Source: an uncultured Saccharospirillaceae bacterium
Lineage (GTDB): Bacteria; Pseudomonadota; Gammaproteobacteria; Pseudomonadales; Oceanobacteraceae
Direction of reading: 5' to 3'
DNA: 64,000 nt
Assembly: GCA_947503895.1 (NCBI GenBank)
Contig: CANNFT010000004.1
Coordinates: forward strand, 186,001-250,000
Position 1 is the first letter of the stretch, and each line of letters starts with the position of its first letter. Both the position numbers and the translations under genes were made by a program. Positions 9,022 through 17,315 of this stretch are shown piece by piece. A model generated the notes under the pieces. The model had not been told where the DNA came from. It was given only the letters and a program-made list of their open reading frames with translations, and searched no databases.

Positions 9022-10506
9022 ATGTTTTCGCTCGCGGACCTTTATGAAAAGGTGATCAGCAGTCGATGGCATGGCAGTATTAAAGTGCCCGAGGGTCAAA
9101 GTCTGTGCCCTAAAGATTGTAAAGATGCCTTAAATCGTTTTCTTTCTAGCGATGTAAATTGGCGGCCAGGTGATCGAATCCTTGTGCGCTGCCAGCATCC
9201 TATTCATTCTATTGCACTGATGCTTGCTGCGTGGAAAATGGGGATCGTTGTCGTACCACTTAAGGAAGATACATTAGAGAGTGCGATTTATTTAATCGCG
9301 ATAGATTGTAATGCTAAAGCGATTTGGCAAAATGGATCAATTGAATCATTAAGTTCATATAGTATCGAACGACCCAGAATTCAACTTTCAACCGCTGTAC
9401 GAGTGACGGGTGTAGACTTAGCATTATTAATATACACGTCAGGTAGTACAGGCACACCCAAAGGTATTGCTCTTAGTCATCAAAATGTCATTACCTCACT
9501 TGAGTCGATATCAAATTACTTAAAATTAGAAAGCTCCAATCGTATACTTTGCTTATCGCCGTTGTCATTTGACTATGGTTTATATCAAGTTCTTTTTTCG
9601 CTTTATAGCGACTGCGAAACCATTGTATATACAGGTAAGTTTAACCCTATTCAAATACTTCGTTTTATTGAGCAAGAAGAAATCACCACGCTGCCTGTCG
9701 TACCGGCGATAGGCGCATCACTGATAAAAATTGCGCCCATCGTTAAACCCGATTTATCACATCTTAAGTGTATTACTAATACAGGTGGGCATTTATCGGA
9801 TGCCATTATTCATGAATGGAAACAATATAGCCCGAATATAAAAATTTATTCCATGTACGGCCTGACCGAGTGCAAGCGCGCCATGTATTTAGAGCCCGAA
9901 ATGTGGGACACAAAATCAGGATCCGTTGGAAAACCCATTCCTGGCTTGGATGCTCGAATTCTCATTCCTCTTATTGATCAAAGTGACCACTTTCGTGAGG
10001 CAAATCCACACGAAATTGGAGAGCTCTATGTGAGGGGAAGTGCTGTTATGCAGCGATATTACAATGAAAATAGTAGCGCAGGTGCAAGAGTGCTAAATGG
10101 TTATTATCGAGACGATAATTGGCTTGCAACCGGGGATTTATTCAGTCGAGATGAAGACGGTTATTACTATTTTAAAGGCCGCAGTAAAGAATTAATCAAA
10201 CAGGGTGGGTTTTGCTTGTACCCTAAAGACATTGAGTCAGCAATTGAAAAAAATACGAATGTAAAGCTGTGTGCGGTGATCGGTTGGAAGGATAAATTTG
10301 ATAGTGAAATAGCTGTCTTAGTCGTTGAGCTGAACGAAGACACTGAATCTGAACGTGTAAATTTTAAAAGGTGGCTTTTAGAAACCCTCGATTCTGATTA
10401 TGCACCGAGGGATATACACTATGTTCAATCCATTGCTCTCAATGCCAATAGTAAAGTTGATAAAAAGAAACTCTTAGATTGTATCGAAAATAATAGTTTT
10501 GCATGA
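9022..10506 (+). CDS. AMP-forming acyl/aminoacyl ligase (adenylation enzyme)
   Basis: A 494-residue member of the ANL superfamily. It activates a carboxylic acid with ATP and passes the acyl-AMP to a thiol, here most likely the carrier protein at 21492. Motifs: phosphate loop YTSGSTGTPKG (138-148), YSMYGLTECKRAMYL, the hinge TGDLFSRDEDGYYYFKGRSK, and the C-terminal catalytic lysine region NSKVDKKK. The SFDYGL and SVGKPIPG segments resemble the ligase TIGR03098 that sits beside a PLP decarboxylase in exosortase-A loci, but no exosortase gene is present in this window. Substrate is unknown; an amino acid is plausible given the next gene. First gene of the block. Confidence 0.88.
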   Translation: MFSLADLYEKVISSRWHGSIKVPEGQSLCPKDCKDALNRFLSSDVNWRPGDRILVRCQHPIHSIALMLAAWKMGIVVVPLKEDTLESAIYLIAIDCNAKAIWQNGSIESLSSYSIERPRIQLSTAVRVTGVDLALLIYTSGSTGTPKGIALSHQNVITSLESISNYLKLESSNRILCLSPLSFDYGLYQVLFSLYSDCETIVYTGKFNPIQILRFIEQEEITTLPVVPAIGASLIKIAPIVKPDLSHLKCITNTGGHLSDAIIHEWKQYSPNIKIYSMYGLTECKRAMYLEPEMWDTKSGSVGKPIPGLDARILIPLIDQSDHFREANPHEIGELYVRGSAVMQRYYNENSSAGARVLNGYYRDDNWLATGDLFSRDEDGYYYFKGRSKELIKQGGFCLYPKDIESAIEKNTNVKLCAVIGWKDKFDSEIAVLVVELNEDTESERVNFKRWLLETLDSDYAPRDIHYVQSIALNANSKVDKKKLLDCIENNSFA

Positions 10507-10574
10507 CGCACCCGTACAAATTTATATAAATATTATGACCACCGTTGATAGTATCAATACACGATAGGATAAAT

Positions 10575-11741
10575 ATGAGTCACGCATCGAATAAAATTGA
10601 GCGGCACTTAATAGAAAGTGTAGAGCCACTATCAACCCCTTGCTATGTGTATTCAGTATCAGAGGTCGAAAAGAATTATCACGACCTGAAATCGGCACTC
10701 GGCACTCAGCTCATATATTCATTAAAGGCCAATAGCAATCTGGATTTATTGGTGAGGTGTGGTCATGTTTTTGTAGACGGAATTGAGATGGCCTCCATTG
10801 GAGAGTTAAATTTATTGGCAAATGGAAAAGCGACGAGGTATATCAATAATCCTTCTGCTGATAAGGCGTTCATTCGGGCTGCTATTGCCAGTAAATGTGT
10901 GTTGGTGATAGATAATATTGAACAAATTAATATTGTGGCCGAGTTTATCGGAAAGCGGCCGCTTAACGCTGTTGTGTTGCGTATTAACCACGAAGTTCTT
11001 GATCACTATATTGATCGAACGAAGAAGTCTAGGCCAAACCATTTTGGATTCGACATATCGAGTCTCAAGGCTGCCATCATTCGATGTGCTGAACTAGGCA
11101 TTAAAGTTCAAGGCATTCATGTCTTCCAAGGCTCAGATGCATTTAATGATACGGCCATGCTGACTGCACAGTCAGCTCTATCTTTAGTGAAGGATGTAGA
11201 AAATTGGCTCGGATACCCGCTAACCATGCTTAATTTAGGTGGCGGGTTTAGCTCGAATTGGCGAGAAGGTGGATTTGACTTTAGCCGCTATCGAAGCTTG
11301 CTCTCTGAATTTCCAAATCATATTAATCTGGTGCATGAAAGTGGACGAGGCATCGTGGCATCCGCAGGATATTTTTTAACATCCATACGTTATATAAAAA
11401 AAATCGACCAGCGACGGTACGCAATCTGTGATGGTGGAATGGCACAAAATTTTTTGTTGGCCAAAACCGAAACGGCATTCAAGCGATACCAGGAGCCAAA
11501 AATATTTTCACATAATTTGAAACGCGAATTGACGTTAGAAGAAACCAGTAAAAAAGACAATGATACTTATCTAATAGTGGGCACCAGTTGTAATAAAGAT
11601 GACATTATTGGTCAGGTCACGGCAAATTCGTTATCCATTGGTGATACCGCCGTATTTGCCAACTGCGGAGCCTATCATGCAAGTTATCGTGTAGCACCGT
11701 TTTTACACTTACCCGATCCTAAAACGTATATTGTGGAGTAA
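10575..11741 (+). CDS. Type III-fold PLP-dependent decarboxylase (LysA/BtrK-like)
   Basis: A 388-residue alanine-racemase-fold decarboxylase. The PLP lysine is Lys51 in YSLKANSNLDLL. The phosphate-binding GGGFSS is near 221, ESGRGIV near 253, and the opposite-subunit active-site Cys segment GTSCNKDDI near 340. Relatives decarboxylate diaminopimelate, ornithine or arginine. BtrK of butirosin synthesis acts on glutamate bound to a carrier protein, and the ligase-decarboxylase-carrier trio here has the same make-up. The ATG at 10575 follows AGGA at the right distance; a TTG thirty bases earlier has no such box. The CNKDD sequence departs from the usual C(D/E)S.D, so substrate may differ from known enzymes. 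Confidence 0.88.
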   Translation: MSHASNKIERHLIESVEPLSTPCYVYSVSEVEKNYHDLKSALGTQLIYSLKANSNLDLLVRCGHVFVDGIEMASIGELNLLANGKATRYINNPSADKAFIRAAIASKCVLVIDNIEQINIVAEFIGKRPLNAVVLRINHEVLDHYIDRTKKSRPNHFGFDISSLKAAIIRCAELGIKVQGIHVFQGSDAFNDTAMLTAQSALSLVKDVENWLGYPLTMLNLGGGFSSNWREGGFDFSRYRSLLSEFPNHINLVHESGRGIVASAGYFLTSIRYIKKIDQRRYAICDGGMAQNFLLAKTETAFKRYQEPKIFSHNLKRELTLEETSKKDNDTYLIVGTSCNKDDIIGQVTANSLSIGDTAVFANCGAYHASYRVAPFLHLPDPKTYIVE

Positions 11742-11747
11742 TCGCAG

Positions 11748-12785
11748 ATGTTGCACAGTTTAGTGGGAGGATTCGTGACGGATCAATTATCTGCGTTGTC
11801 TCCTCCGCCTGATGCATTGAGGCATATAATTGAAGACGCAGCATTAAGATTATTTGATAGCAGCATGATTATCGAAGACCCGTTGACCGAGAGAGCACCT
11901 TTAAAAAGCACGAGAGTTGAACAACCCATCGAACATTTTGATCAAACTTGGGTCATTGATGAAATCATCGATCAGGTCAGGTTGGAAGGATTAGATCGTC
12001 AGTTTCATAAAATGATTGGCCTGTTTGGATCGATAATGCTGGATTTAACCGCCACACCAGCCCAGCTTAGCCAAGTGACAGATTGGCTTGAAAATGGCGT
12101 CAGTGGGCATTTTTTAATGACCGATACGGGCGGCCCAACGTTGGCACACTGGCAAACTGTCGTTCGTCAGCGTGGTGAACAGCAGAGCTTACAAGTGAAC
12201 AAAATACACGGTATTGAAGCGCATGAATTGGGCTTCGCGATGGTAGTGGCCAAACAAGAAGGCAAGCCTTTTCCTGTCACCGTTTTATTACCACCCACAA
12301 TTTGCCAAAATCTAAGTCAAGAAAAAATCGGGCTACCATTTTTAAGCGGGCAATTACAATTAGGAAACAGCCGAGGTGAGATACCTATAACCTCAGATAT
12401 GTTTTTGACCAAAGGTGGTTTAGGCAGTGTGAATCGTTTTTTGACGCTTGTTAGACCAAGGTTTGTAAAGTCGCTAATGCATTTTGTCTTATGGCTAAAA
12501 GATCAGTCCGAAGTGACTTTGACGCAATCTGATAGTGATTGTTTGGAATACTTGATTGGAATATGCAATCAACAAATTGAACGTAAAGTATTTTCAGTGC
12601 ATAGCATTAATCAAGTGTTGGCAACGAAGTTAGCCAGCAATGAATTACTCTCAAAGTTGGTTTTACATAAACAGGTACAGAATGTAAATCGTCAACGTGA
12701 CTTATTGGCATTCACTAAAATGGAAGGTAGTTCATACCGGTGCTATTTTGAGCTGTATAGTAAATTGAAAGGCCTGCGAGTATGA
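11748..12785 (+). CDS. Divergent, C-terminally shortened acyl-CoA dehydrogenase-like protein
   Basis: A 345-residue protein. The segment FLMTDTGGPTLAHWQT (about 124-139) resembles the FAD/substrate-binding loop that follows the N-terminal helices in acyl-CoA dehydrogenases (usual form xxTEPxAGSD). The later KIHGIEAHELGFAMVVAKQ fits the middle beta-domain. The C-terminal helical domain is short, and no EGT-type catalytic glutamate or GG.GY motif is visible. It may be a non-catalytic partner of the full-length dehydrogenase at 15336, or an enzyme with a new activity. It starts 6 bases after the decarboxylase and its stop overlaps the next start by 4 bases. Confidence 0.55.
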   Translation: MLHSLVGGFVTDQLSALSPPPDALRHIIEDAALRLFDSSMIIEDPLTERAPLKSTRVEQPIEHFDQTWVIDEIIDQVRLEGLDRQFHKMIGLFGSIMLDLTATPAQLSQVTDWLENGVSGHFLMTDTGGPTLAHWQTVVRQRGEQQSLQVNKIHGIEAHELGFAMVVAKQEGKPFPVTVLLPPTICQNLSQEKIGLPFLSGQLQLGNSRGEIPITSDMFLTKGGLGSVNRFLTLVRPRFVKSLMHFVLWLKDQSEVTLTQSDSDCLEYLIGICNQQIERKVFSVHSINQVLATKLASNELLSKLVLHKQVQNVNRQRDLLAFTKMEGSSYRCYFELYSKLKGLRV

Positions 12786-13633
12786 CGTTATCACTTTTAT
12801 CAGCGGCGTTTACTCCGATTGATTCAAAGCCATATGATTGTCAGGAAGATTATCTGAAGCGTATTGGAATAATTTCATCCGTTTTTCATCAACAGGTAGA
12901 CTGGGTATTAGAATCATTATCTGATAATGAGAAATCGTCGATAAACCGGCATTTTTTATGTTCAACTATGCTTGAATTGCCCTTCACGAGTGGTCAAATT
13001 ACATTAGATCTATTCAATCAAGCATTGCATACCAGAGAAGAAAAATTAAGAAGCATTCCTGTTACTGCTTATATTAATACGTACGAATGCGCTTCTTGGG
13101 GATACACGTTAAGACACTATCTGAATTCAGCTTCAGATCAGGAATATTTTTTACTGTCGATAATAGACGCAAATTTATTGAATCTTAGCTTTTGGCAGCA
13201 CAACGAAAATTGGGGGCAGAGTGGCTTTGGTGTGACAACATTGCTACTGAAACGAGAAATCGGTACTCAGCAGGAAAACATTGCGGACTGTGCAGTAACT
13301 TGGAATGCAACACCAGAATTTGCTACCGTTATTCGCCGCCATATGAAGGAAAATGATCAACTCATAATGTCGCTTCCTTTTTTTCCTGACAATATCCGAA
13401 GCATTTTTGTCCGCATGTTAGGTAATTATGATCAGCTTCCCGATCTACATGATCAATGGGGACATTGTTTTGGCAGTGATCCATGGGTAGGCATTATTTC
13501 AGCAGGTCTTAATAATGAATTGGAGAGTCATAAAAAATTGCTAGCATGCTCCGTTGCCCTAAATGGTTACTACTGCATGTCTCATGTAGGTATTGAACCT
13601 AATAGTCGGTTTAAAATTGGAGAAGCTGTGTAA
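12782..13633 (+). CDS. Small thiolase-fold (KAS III-like) protein
   Basis: A 283-residue protein without a clear named family. The segment INTYECASWGYTLRHYL (about 99-115) aligns in style with the nucleophile helix of ketoacyl synthases and thiolases, Cys104 being the candidate. Later, LHDQWGHCFGSDPWVGII (about 229-246) resembles the conserved C-terminal loop where KAS III has Asn; here the position reads His. The closing LLACSVALNGYYCMSHVGI fits the last strand. It is about 40-50 residues shorter than FabH. It probably forms a pair with the protein at 14287, as in PqsBC-type heterodimers, but that is inference. Confidence 0.5.
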   Translation: MTLSLLSAAFTPIDSKPYDCQEDYLKRIGIISSVFHQQVDWVLESLSDNEKSSINRHFLCSTMLELPFTSGQITLDLFNQALHTREEKLRSIPVTAYINTYECASWGYTLRHYLNSASDQEYFLLSIIDANLLNLSFWQHNENWGQSGFGVTTLLLKREIGTQQENIADCAVTWNATPEFATVIRRHMKENDQLIMSLPFFPDNIRSIFVRMLGNYDQLPDLHDQWGHCFGSDPWVGIISAGLNNELESHKKLLACSVALNGYYCMSHVGIEPNSRFKIGEAV

Positions 13634-14151
13634 TGTATGCTACCCATATAACCGGTGTACTAACGGCAAACCCATTCGAAAACAATGTGAAACTGAGTTT
13701 GGCTAGAACACTGCCGCTGATGACAGAACAAGATTTCTACAGTATGAGTACATTGCCCACGAGTGATGTGCCGGTTTGGGTGACGCATTCAGAACACTAC
13801 CAACTGCAATTGTTGATCCTAAAGGCCATTGAGGAAATGATGCCGCAAGATCTCGTTATTCTATTGCGGATGCAAATGCCTGCGGGCGGAAGAATGCCTA
13901 AAGGACTATTACGAGACCATATATTGTTGTTGCAAGATGTAGTGGGTGAAGAGCAGCAATTAATTCGTCAAGCTCAAAACTTCGCGGTTATAGATGATCA
14001 TATTATTCGGTATCCCATGGAAGCCGGAGACAACCGAGTGACGATTCGCTTGTATTCCCGATATCAAACGCAATACTCACTCGCTCCTATTCTTGATTTA
14101 TTGAATGCATTTAAATTTAAGGACATTCGTTTTGAAGATCATATCCTTTGA
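13633..14151 (+). CDS. Unknown 172-residue protein in the biosynthetic block
   Basis: I do not recognise this protein. It has no signal peptide or membrane helix and mixes alpha and beta character. The segment LRMQMPAGGRMPKGLLRDHIL (about residues 81-101) is the most motif-like part. Its ATG shares a base with the stop of the previous gene (TAATG), showing translational coupling, so it likely acts in the same pathway. A hot-dog-fold or cyclase role would suit a ketosynthase neighbourhood but nothing in the sequence proves it. It is followed by a 135-base gap, the widest among the biosynthetic genes. Confidence 0.6.
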   Translation: MYATHITGVLTANPFENNVKLSLARTLPLMTEQDFYSMSTLPTSDVPVWVTHSEHYQLQLLILKAIEEMMPQDLVILLRMQMPAGGRMPKGLLRDHILLLQDVVGEEQQLIRQAQNFAVIDDHIIRYPMEAGDNRVTIRLYSRYQTQYSLAPILDLLNAFKFKDIRFEDHIL

Positions 14152-14286
14152 CCGATATAACGCAGTGGTAAGAATGATAAATCGTTTGATAGAGCACTAT
14201 ATCCAAGCTTAACTACTGAACAGATTAAACGTGTGATAAATACTCGCCAATGACACTATCACGATTCAGCATAAAAGGAGGCGGCA

Positions 14287-15339
14287 ATGTACATAAAAAA
14301 AAATTGGGTTCGCCTCAGTGACGGTGTGGTGTCAGGTTTAAATGCTCTGCGGGAAGAAATGTTTCAGTCCTATTCGTTGCCTAACGTTATTTACATTGTG
14401 AATGCGGGTGAAGCCAGCATACTGATGGACCACGACATCCTATTGTTTATTGCTGAGCTTGAAATAGCAGGCTTCGACATACGTTTCGTGAGCAGCGCTT
14501 GTACAAGTTTTCATGCAGCGATCTTGCATTTTATTGAGTGTCATTCGCGTGATGCACTGATTTTAAATTTAGACTTGAATGTCGAGCAGCAGCAAACATG
14601 CTTAAATGCAGTGGGTGTGGGTGTTTTATCTGGTCAGGATGGATTGCAAGTTAGAACCGGTGTGGCATTTACCCATATTTGTAAAGACATACAAAGTGGT
14701 TGTAAATATCAGATTACCAATTGTGATCTTTTGTCTCAACCATTAGGTCTAAACGGCACCCATCAGTTACTAAATACGATTAAAGCGCTTATAAAATCCA
14801 ATAATGATAGAGAGAAAGTCGTTTCGTTTGATATACAGTCAATTTGGGCTAAATCAATAATGAAGGGATTAGGTAACCCGCCTCGGGGAAATTGGTTGGA
14901 CAGCATCGAATGTGATCAGAAGCATTTTTTGAGCCTTAAGCCACTTATTGAGATCGAGCATTACCACGAATACTTAAACCACCATAAATTATGGATTATG
15001 ACGTTAGGGGGAGGCGGGCGCATAGGTTGTCTGCAACTAATCGCTTTAAAGCATGAACAACCCTCTTCTCCCATGTTACTTTCAAAGGTTGTGAATAAAG
15101 TATCGGTTTCACTTGAAGATACTTACTGGAAATTGCTTGCCTTTTACCGTGACAAACCAAATTTAAGTCAAAATGATGCCATGCAGTATATGAAAGCCTG
15201 TATGTGTTATCCATTAAAGTCGTACCGAGGGAAGCACAATCAAATATTTCACTGGGAAGTAGAGTCTGGAGGGTGGCAGAAATTAGTCGACGCTCATCAG
15301 AAAAAAACGATATCGAGAACGATGGATACTATTTCATGA
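14287..15339 (+). CDS. Divergent ketosynthase/thiolase-fold protein
   Basis: A 350-residue protein. SSACTSFHAAILHF (about 75-88) matches the nucleophile elbow of beta-ketoacyl synthases, with the candidate Cys near residue 78. ALILNLDLN and GVGVLSGQDGLQVRTGVAFTH resemble the following strand and the gatekeeper region. MTLGGGGRIGCLQLIAL (about 239-255) fits the C-terminal glycine-rich strand. The canonical His-His or His-Asn pair is not obvious. A very strong AAAAGGAGG ribosome site precedes the ATG. The stop overlaps the next start (ATGA). It could be a condensing enzyme partner or a chain-length-factor-like subunit. Confidence 0.55.
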   Translation: MYIKKNWVRLSDGVVSGLNALREEMFQSYSLPNVIYIVNAGEASILMDHDILLFIAELEIAGFDIRFVSSACTSFHAAILHFIECHSRDALILNLDLNVEQQQTCLNAVGVGVLSGQDGLQVRTGVAFTHICKDIQSGCKYQITNCDLLSQPLGLNGTHQLLNTIKALIKSNNDREKVVSFDIQSIWAKSIMKGLGNPPRGNWLDSIECDQKHFLSLKPLIEIEHYHEYLNHHKLWIMTLGGGGRIGCLQLIALKHEQPSSPMLLSKVVNKVSVSLEDTYWKLLAFYRDKPNLSQNDAMQYMKACMCYPLKSYRGKHNQIFHWEVESGGWQKLVDAHQKKTISRTMDTIS

Positions 15340-17315
15340 AACAAGCCATGCTCCACCCAAGCACTAACGGAATCTATAAAGTCGATCTACGAGAATTTGA
15401 GTTTTTAATTCATGAGCAATTTCATGAAGCTAAAGACATTTTTAAGCACTCGGACTATGCGCAGCTCGAATCAGGTGTTTTACATGAGATGTTACTTAAG
15501 GCTAAAAATTTTGCCACAGATCACTTGAGTGCGTCGTATCAAACGTCAGATTCAGAAGGGTGCACACTGAAAGACGGTCAAGTAATTCTACCATCACAAT
15601 ATCGTGACCTATGGGCTCTGTTCAAAGATGAATGGGGCAGTATGGCGGGTAGCGATCAATTAAATACTTCAGCGCTGCCGCCTTTTGTCATGCAAATGAT
15701 ATTAGAGATGTTTATGGGGGCCAATCCTAGTTTTATGACGTATGGTGGTTTCTGCTTACCTTCATCGACACTGGTTGATAAATACGGCACTGAATTACAA
15801 AAACATATTTTCAAGGAGAAACTAGCCACATCGGAATGGACATCCTGCCTTTGTTTGACCGAGCCGCAAGCCGGCAGTGACATTTCATTAGTCGATACTC
15901 AAGCCCAAAAGCAGCCCGATGGAACTTACATCTTAACGGGCGAAAAATACCTCATTAGCGCAGGTATGCATGACCTTACTGACAATACTTTATATTTTGT
16001 GATAGGTCGTGGTGAAAACAGTAGCAAAGGCACTTTTGGGTTATCTTGCTTTATTGTCCCTAAATTTTGGGTAAATGATGATGGGTCGTTGGGAGAATTT
16101 AATCACGTAAATTGTGTTGGATTAGCGGAAAAGATGGGGTTTAACGGATGTGCAAATGCACATTTGACATTTGGTGATACCGGTCCCTGCAGAGCACATT
16201 TATTAGGCAGTCGAGAAAATGTAGGTCTGCTTCAATTTTTAACACTGATGAATCAAGCGCGTATCAGTACTGGCGTCTATGCATTGGGGATGGCTTCATC
16301 GGCTTACTACAATGCTTTGTCCTACGCATCTAGTCGGTTACAGGGAAAGCGTTTTCAAGAAAGCTTTAATCCTAAAGCAGAGCGAGTCAACATCATTGAG
16401 CATGCTGACGTACAGCGTATGCTAATGGAAATGAAGTCAAAAGTGGAAGGATGTCGCGCCTTAGTCGCTAAGCTTACGCTTTCTGACACACTGGCATCCT
16501 TGATGGAAAAAGAAATCGCAAACGACCATGAAGACAACATTGCTAGCGAATCCAAACATGCAAAGCGTGATAGCATTGCGCACTACAGAGGATTGGTAAA
16601 TTTATTAACCCCAGTCGTCAAAGCTTACATCAGCGATCAAGCATGGCGTATTAGTGAGCTAGCGATTCAAACGTGCGGAGGGCAGGGCTATTTAAAGCAT
16701 ATGGGGTTAGAACAATATGCAAGGGATATAAAGGTTTTGGCTATTTGGGAAGGTACGAACTATATCCAAAGCCAGGATTTAATTCGGGATAAATTGGCTT
16801 TAGGTAACACGGGAAAATTATTTAAAATATACAGAAAAGAAATCACGCAGTTTTTGAATACGGCGAGAGACTTCCCTCTTTTACAGGCCGAGTTTGAACA
16901 ACTCAATACATCCTATCAACATCTTGAGCATGCATTGGAGTCTATTCAGCAATGGGTTAAATCTAAGCGAATGGATAAGATCCCCACTGTATCAACGCGC
17001 ATATTGCATTTAATGGGGGATGTCACCATTGCTTGGTTATTATTACAAGGTGCTTGTGTGTCAAGTTCAAGACTAAGCAGTCAGGAGCGTACTGAAAATA
17101 TGACCCATACCGATGTCTCAGACTCAGTGTTAGCCGGTATTGATATTAACGGTGCAAGAGAATTCTATCAGGCCAAAATTGCCGGTGCTCAGTATTTCAT
17201 ATTTAATGAACTTCCAAAAAGTCGATCGACTTTAGATATCATCCTAAATCATTTATCCGAATGTCAATTAACCGTTAAGCAATGGCAAGGCGTCCTCGCA
17301 GGAGTCGTCGAATGA
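15336..17315 (+). CDS. Acyl-CoA/acyl-carrier-protein dehydrogenase
   Basis: A 659-residue FAD enzyme expected to introduce an alpha-beta double bond into a thioester. Domain order is the long dehydrogenase type: N-terminal helices from YKVDLREFEFLIHEQF, the CLCLTEPQAGSD loop near 173, a beta-domain to about 280, the GGQGYLKHMGLEQYARD helix, and the catalytic glutamate in AIWEGTNYIQ near 470. A C-terminal extension follows, as in the 600-residue family members with an extra acyl-CoA dehydrogenase C-terminal domain. The chosen ATG at 15336 overlaps the previous stop (ATGA); the open frame reaches back to 15204 but those codons overlap the upstream gene and lack family similarity. Substrate may be carrier-bound. 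Confidence 0.9.
   Translation: MKQAMLHPSTNGIYKVDLREFEFLIHEQFHEAKDIFKHSDYAQLESGVLHEMLLKAKNFATDHLSASYQTSDSEGCTLKDGQVILPSQYRDLWALFKDEWGSMAGSDQLNTSALPPFVMQMILEMFMGANPSFMTYGGFCLPSSTLVDKYGTELQKHIFKEKLATSEWTSCLCLTEPQAGSDISLVDTQAQKQPDGTYILTGEKYLISAGMHDLTDNTLYFVIGRGENSSKGTFGLSCFIVPKFWVNDDGSLGEFNHVNCVGLAEKMGFNGCANAHLTFGDTGPCRAHLLGSRENVGLLQFLTLMNQARISTGVYALGMASSAYYNALSYASSRLQGKRFQESFNPKAERVNIIEHADVQRMLMEMKSKVEGCRALVAKLTLSDTLASLMEKEIANDHEDNIASESKHAKRDSIAHYRGLVNLLTPVVKAYISDQAWRISELAIQTCGGQGYLKHMGLEQYARDIKVLAIWEGTNYIQSQDLIRDKLALGNTGKLFKIYRKEITQFLNTARDFPLLQAEFEQLNTSYQHLEHALESIQQWVKSKRMDKIPTVSTRILHLMGDVTIAWLLLQGACVSSSRLSSQERTENMTHTDVSDSVLAGIDINGAREFYQAKIAGAQYFIFNELPKSRSTLDIILNHLSECQLTVKQWQGVLAGVVE

Noticed and set aside
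15204..15335. Longer N-terminus for the acyl-CoA dehydrogenase
   Set aside because: These codons lie inside the preceding gene, show no family similarity, and a coupled ATGA start exists at 15336.
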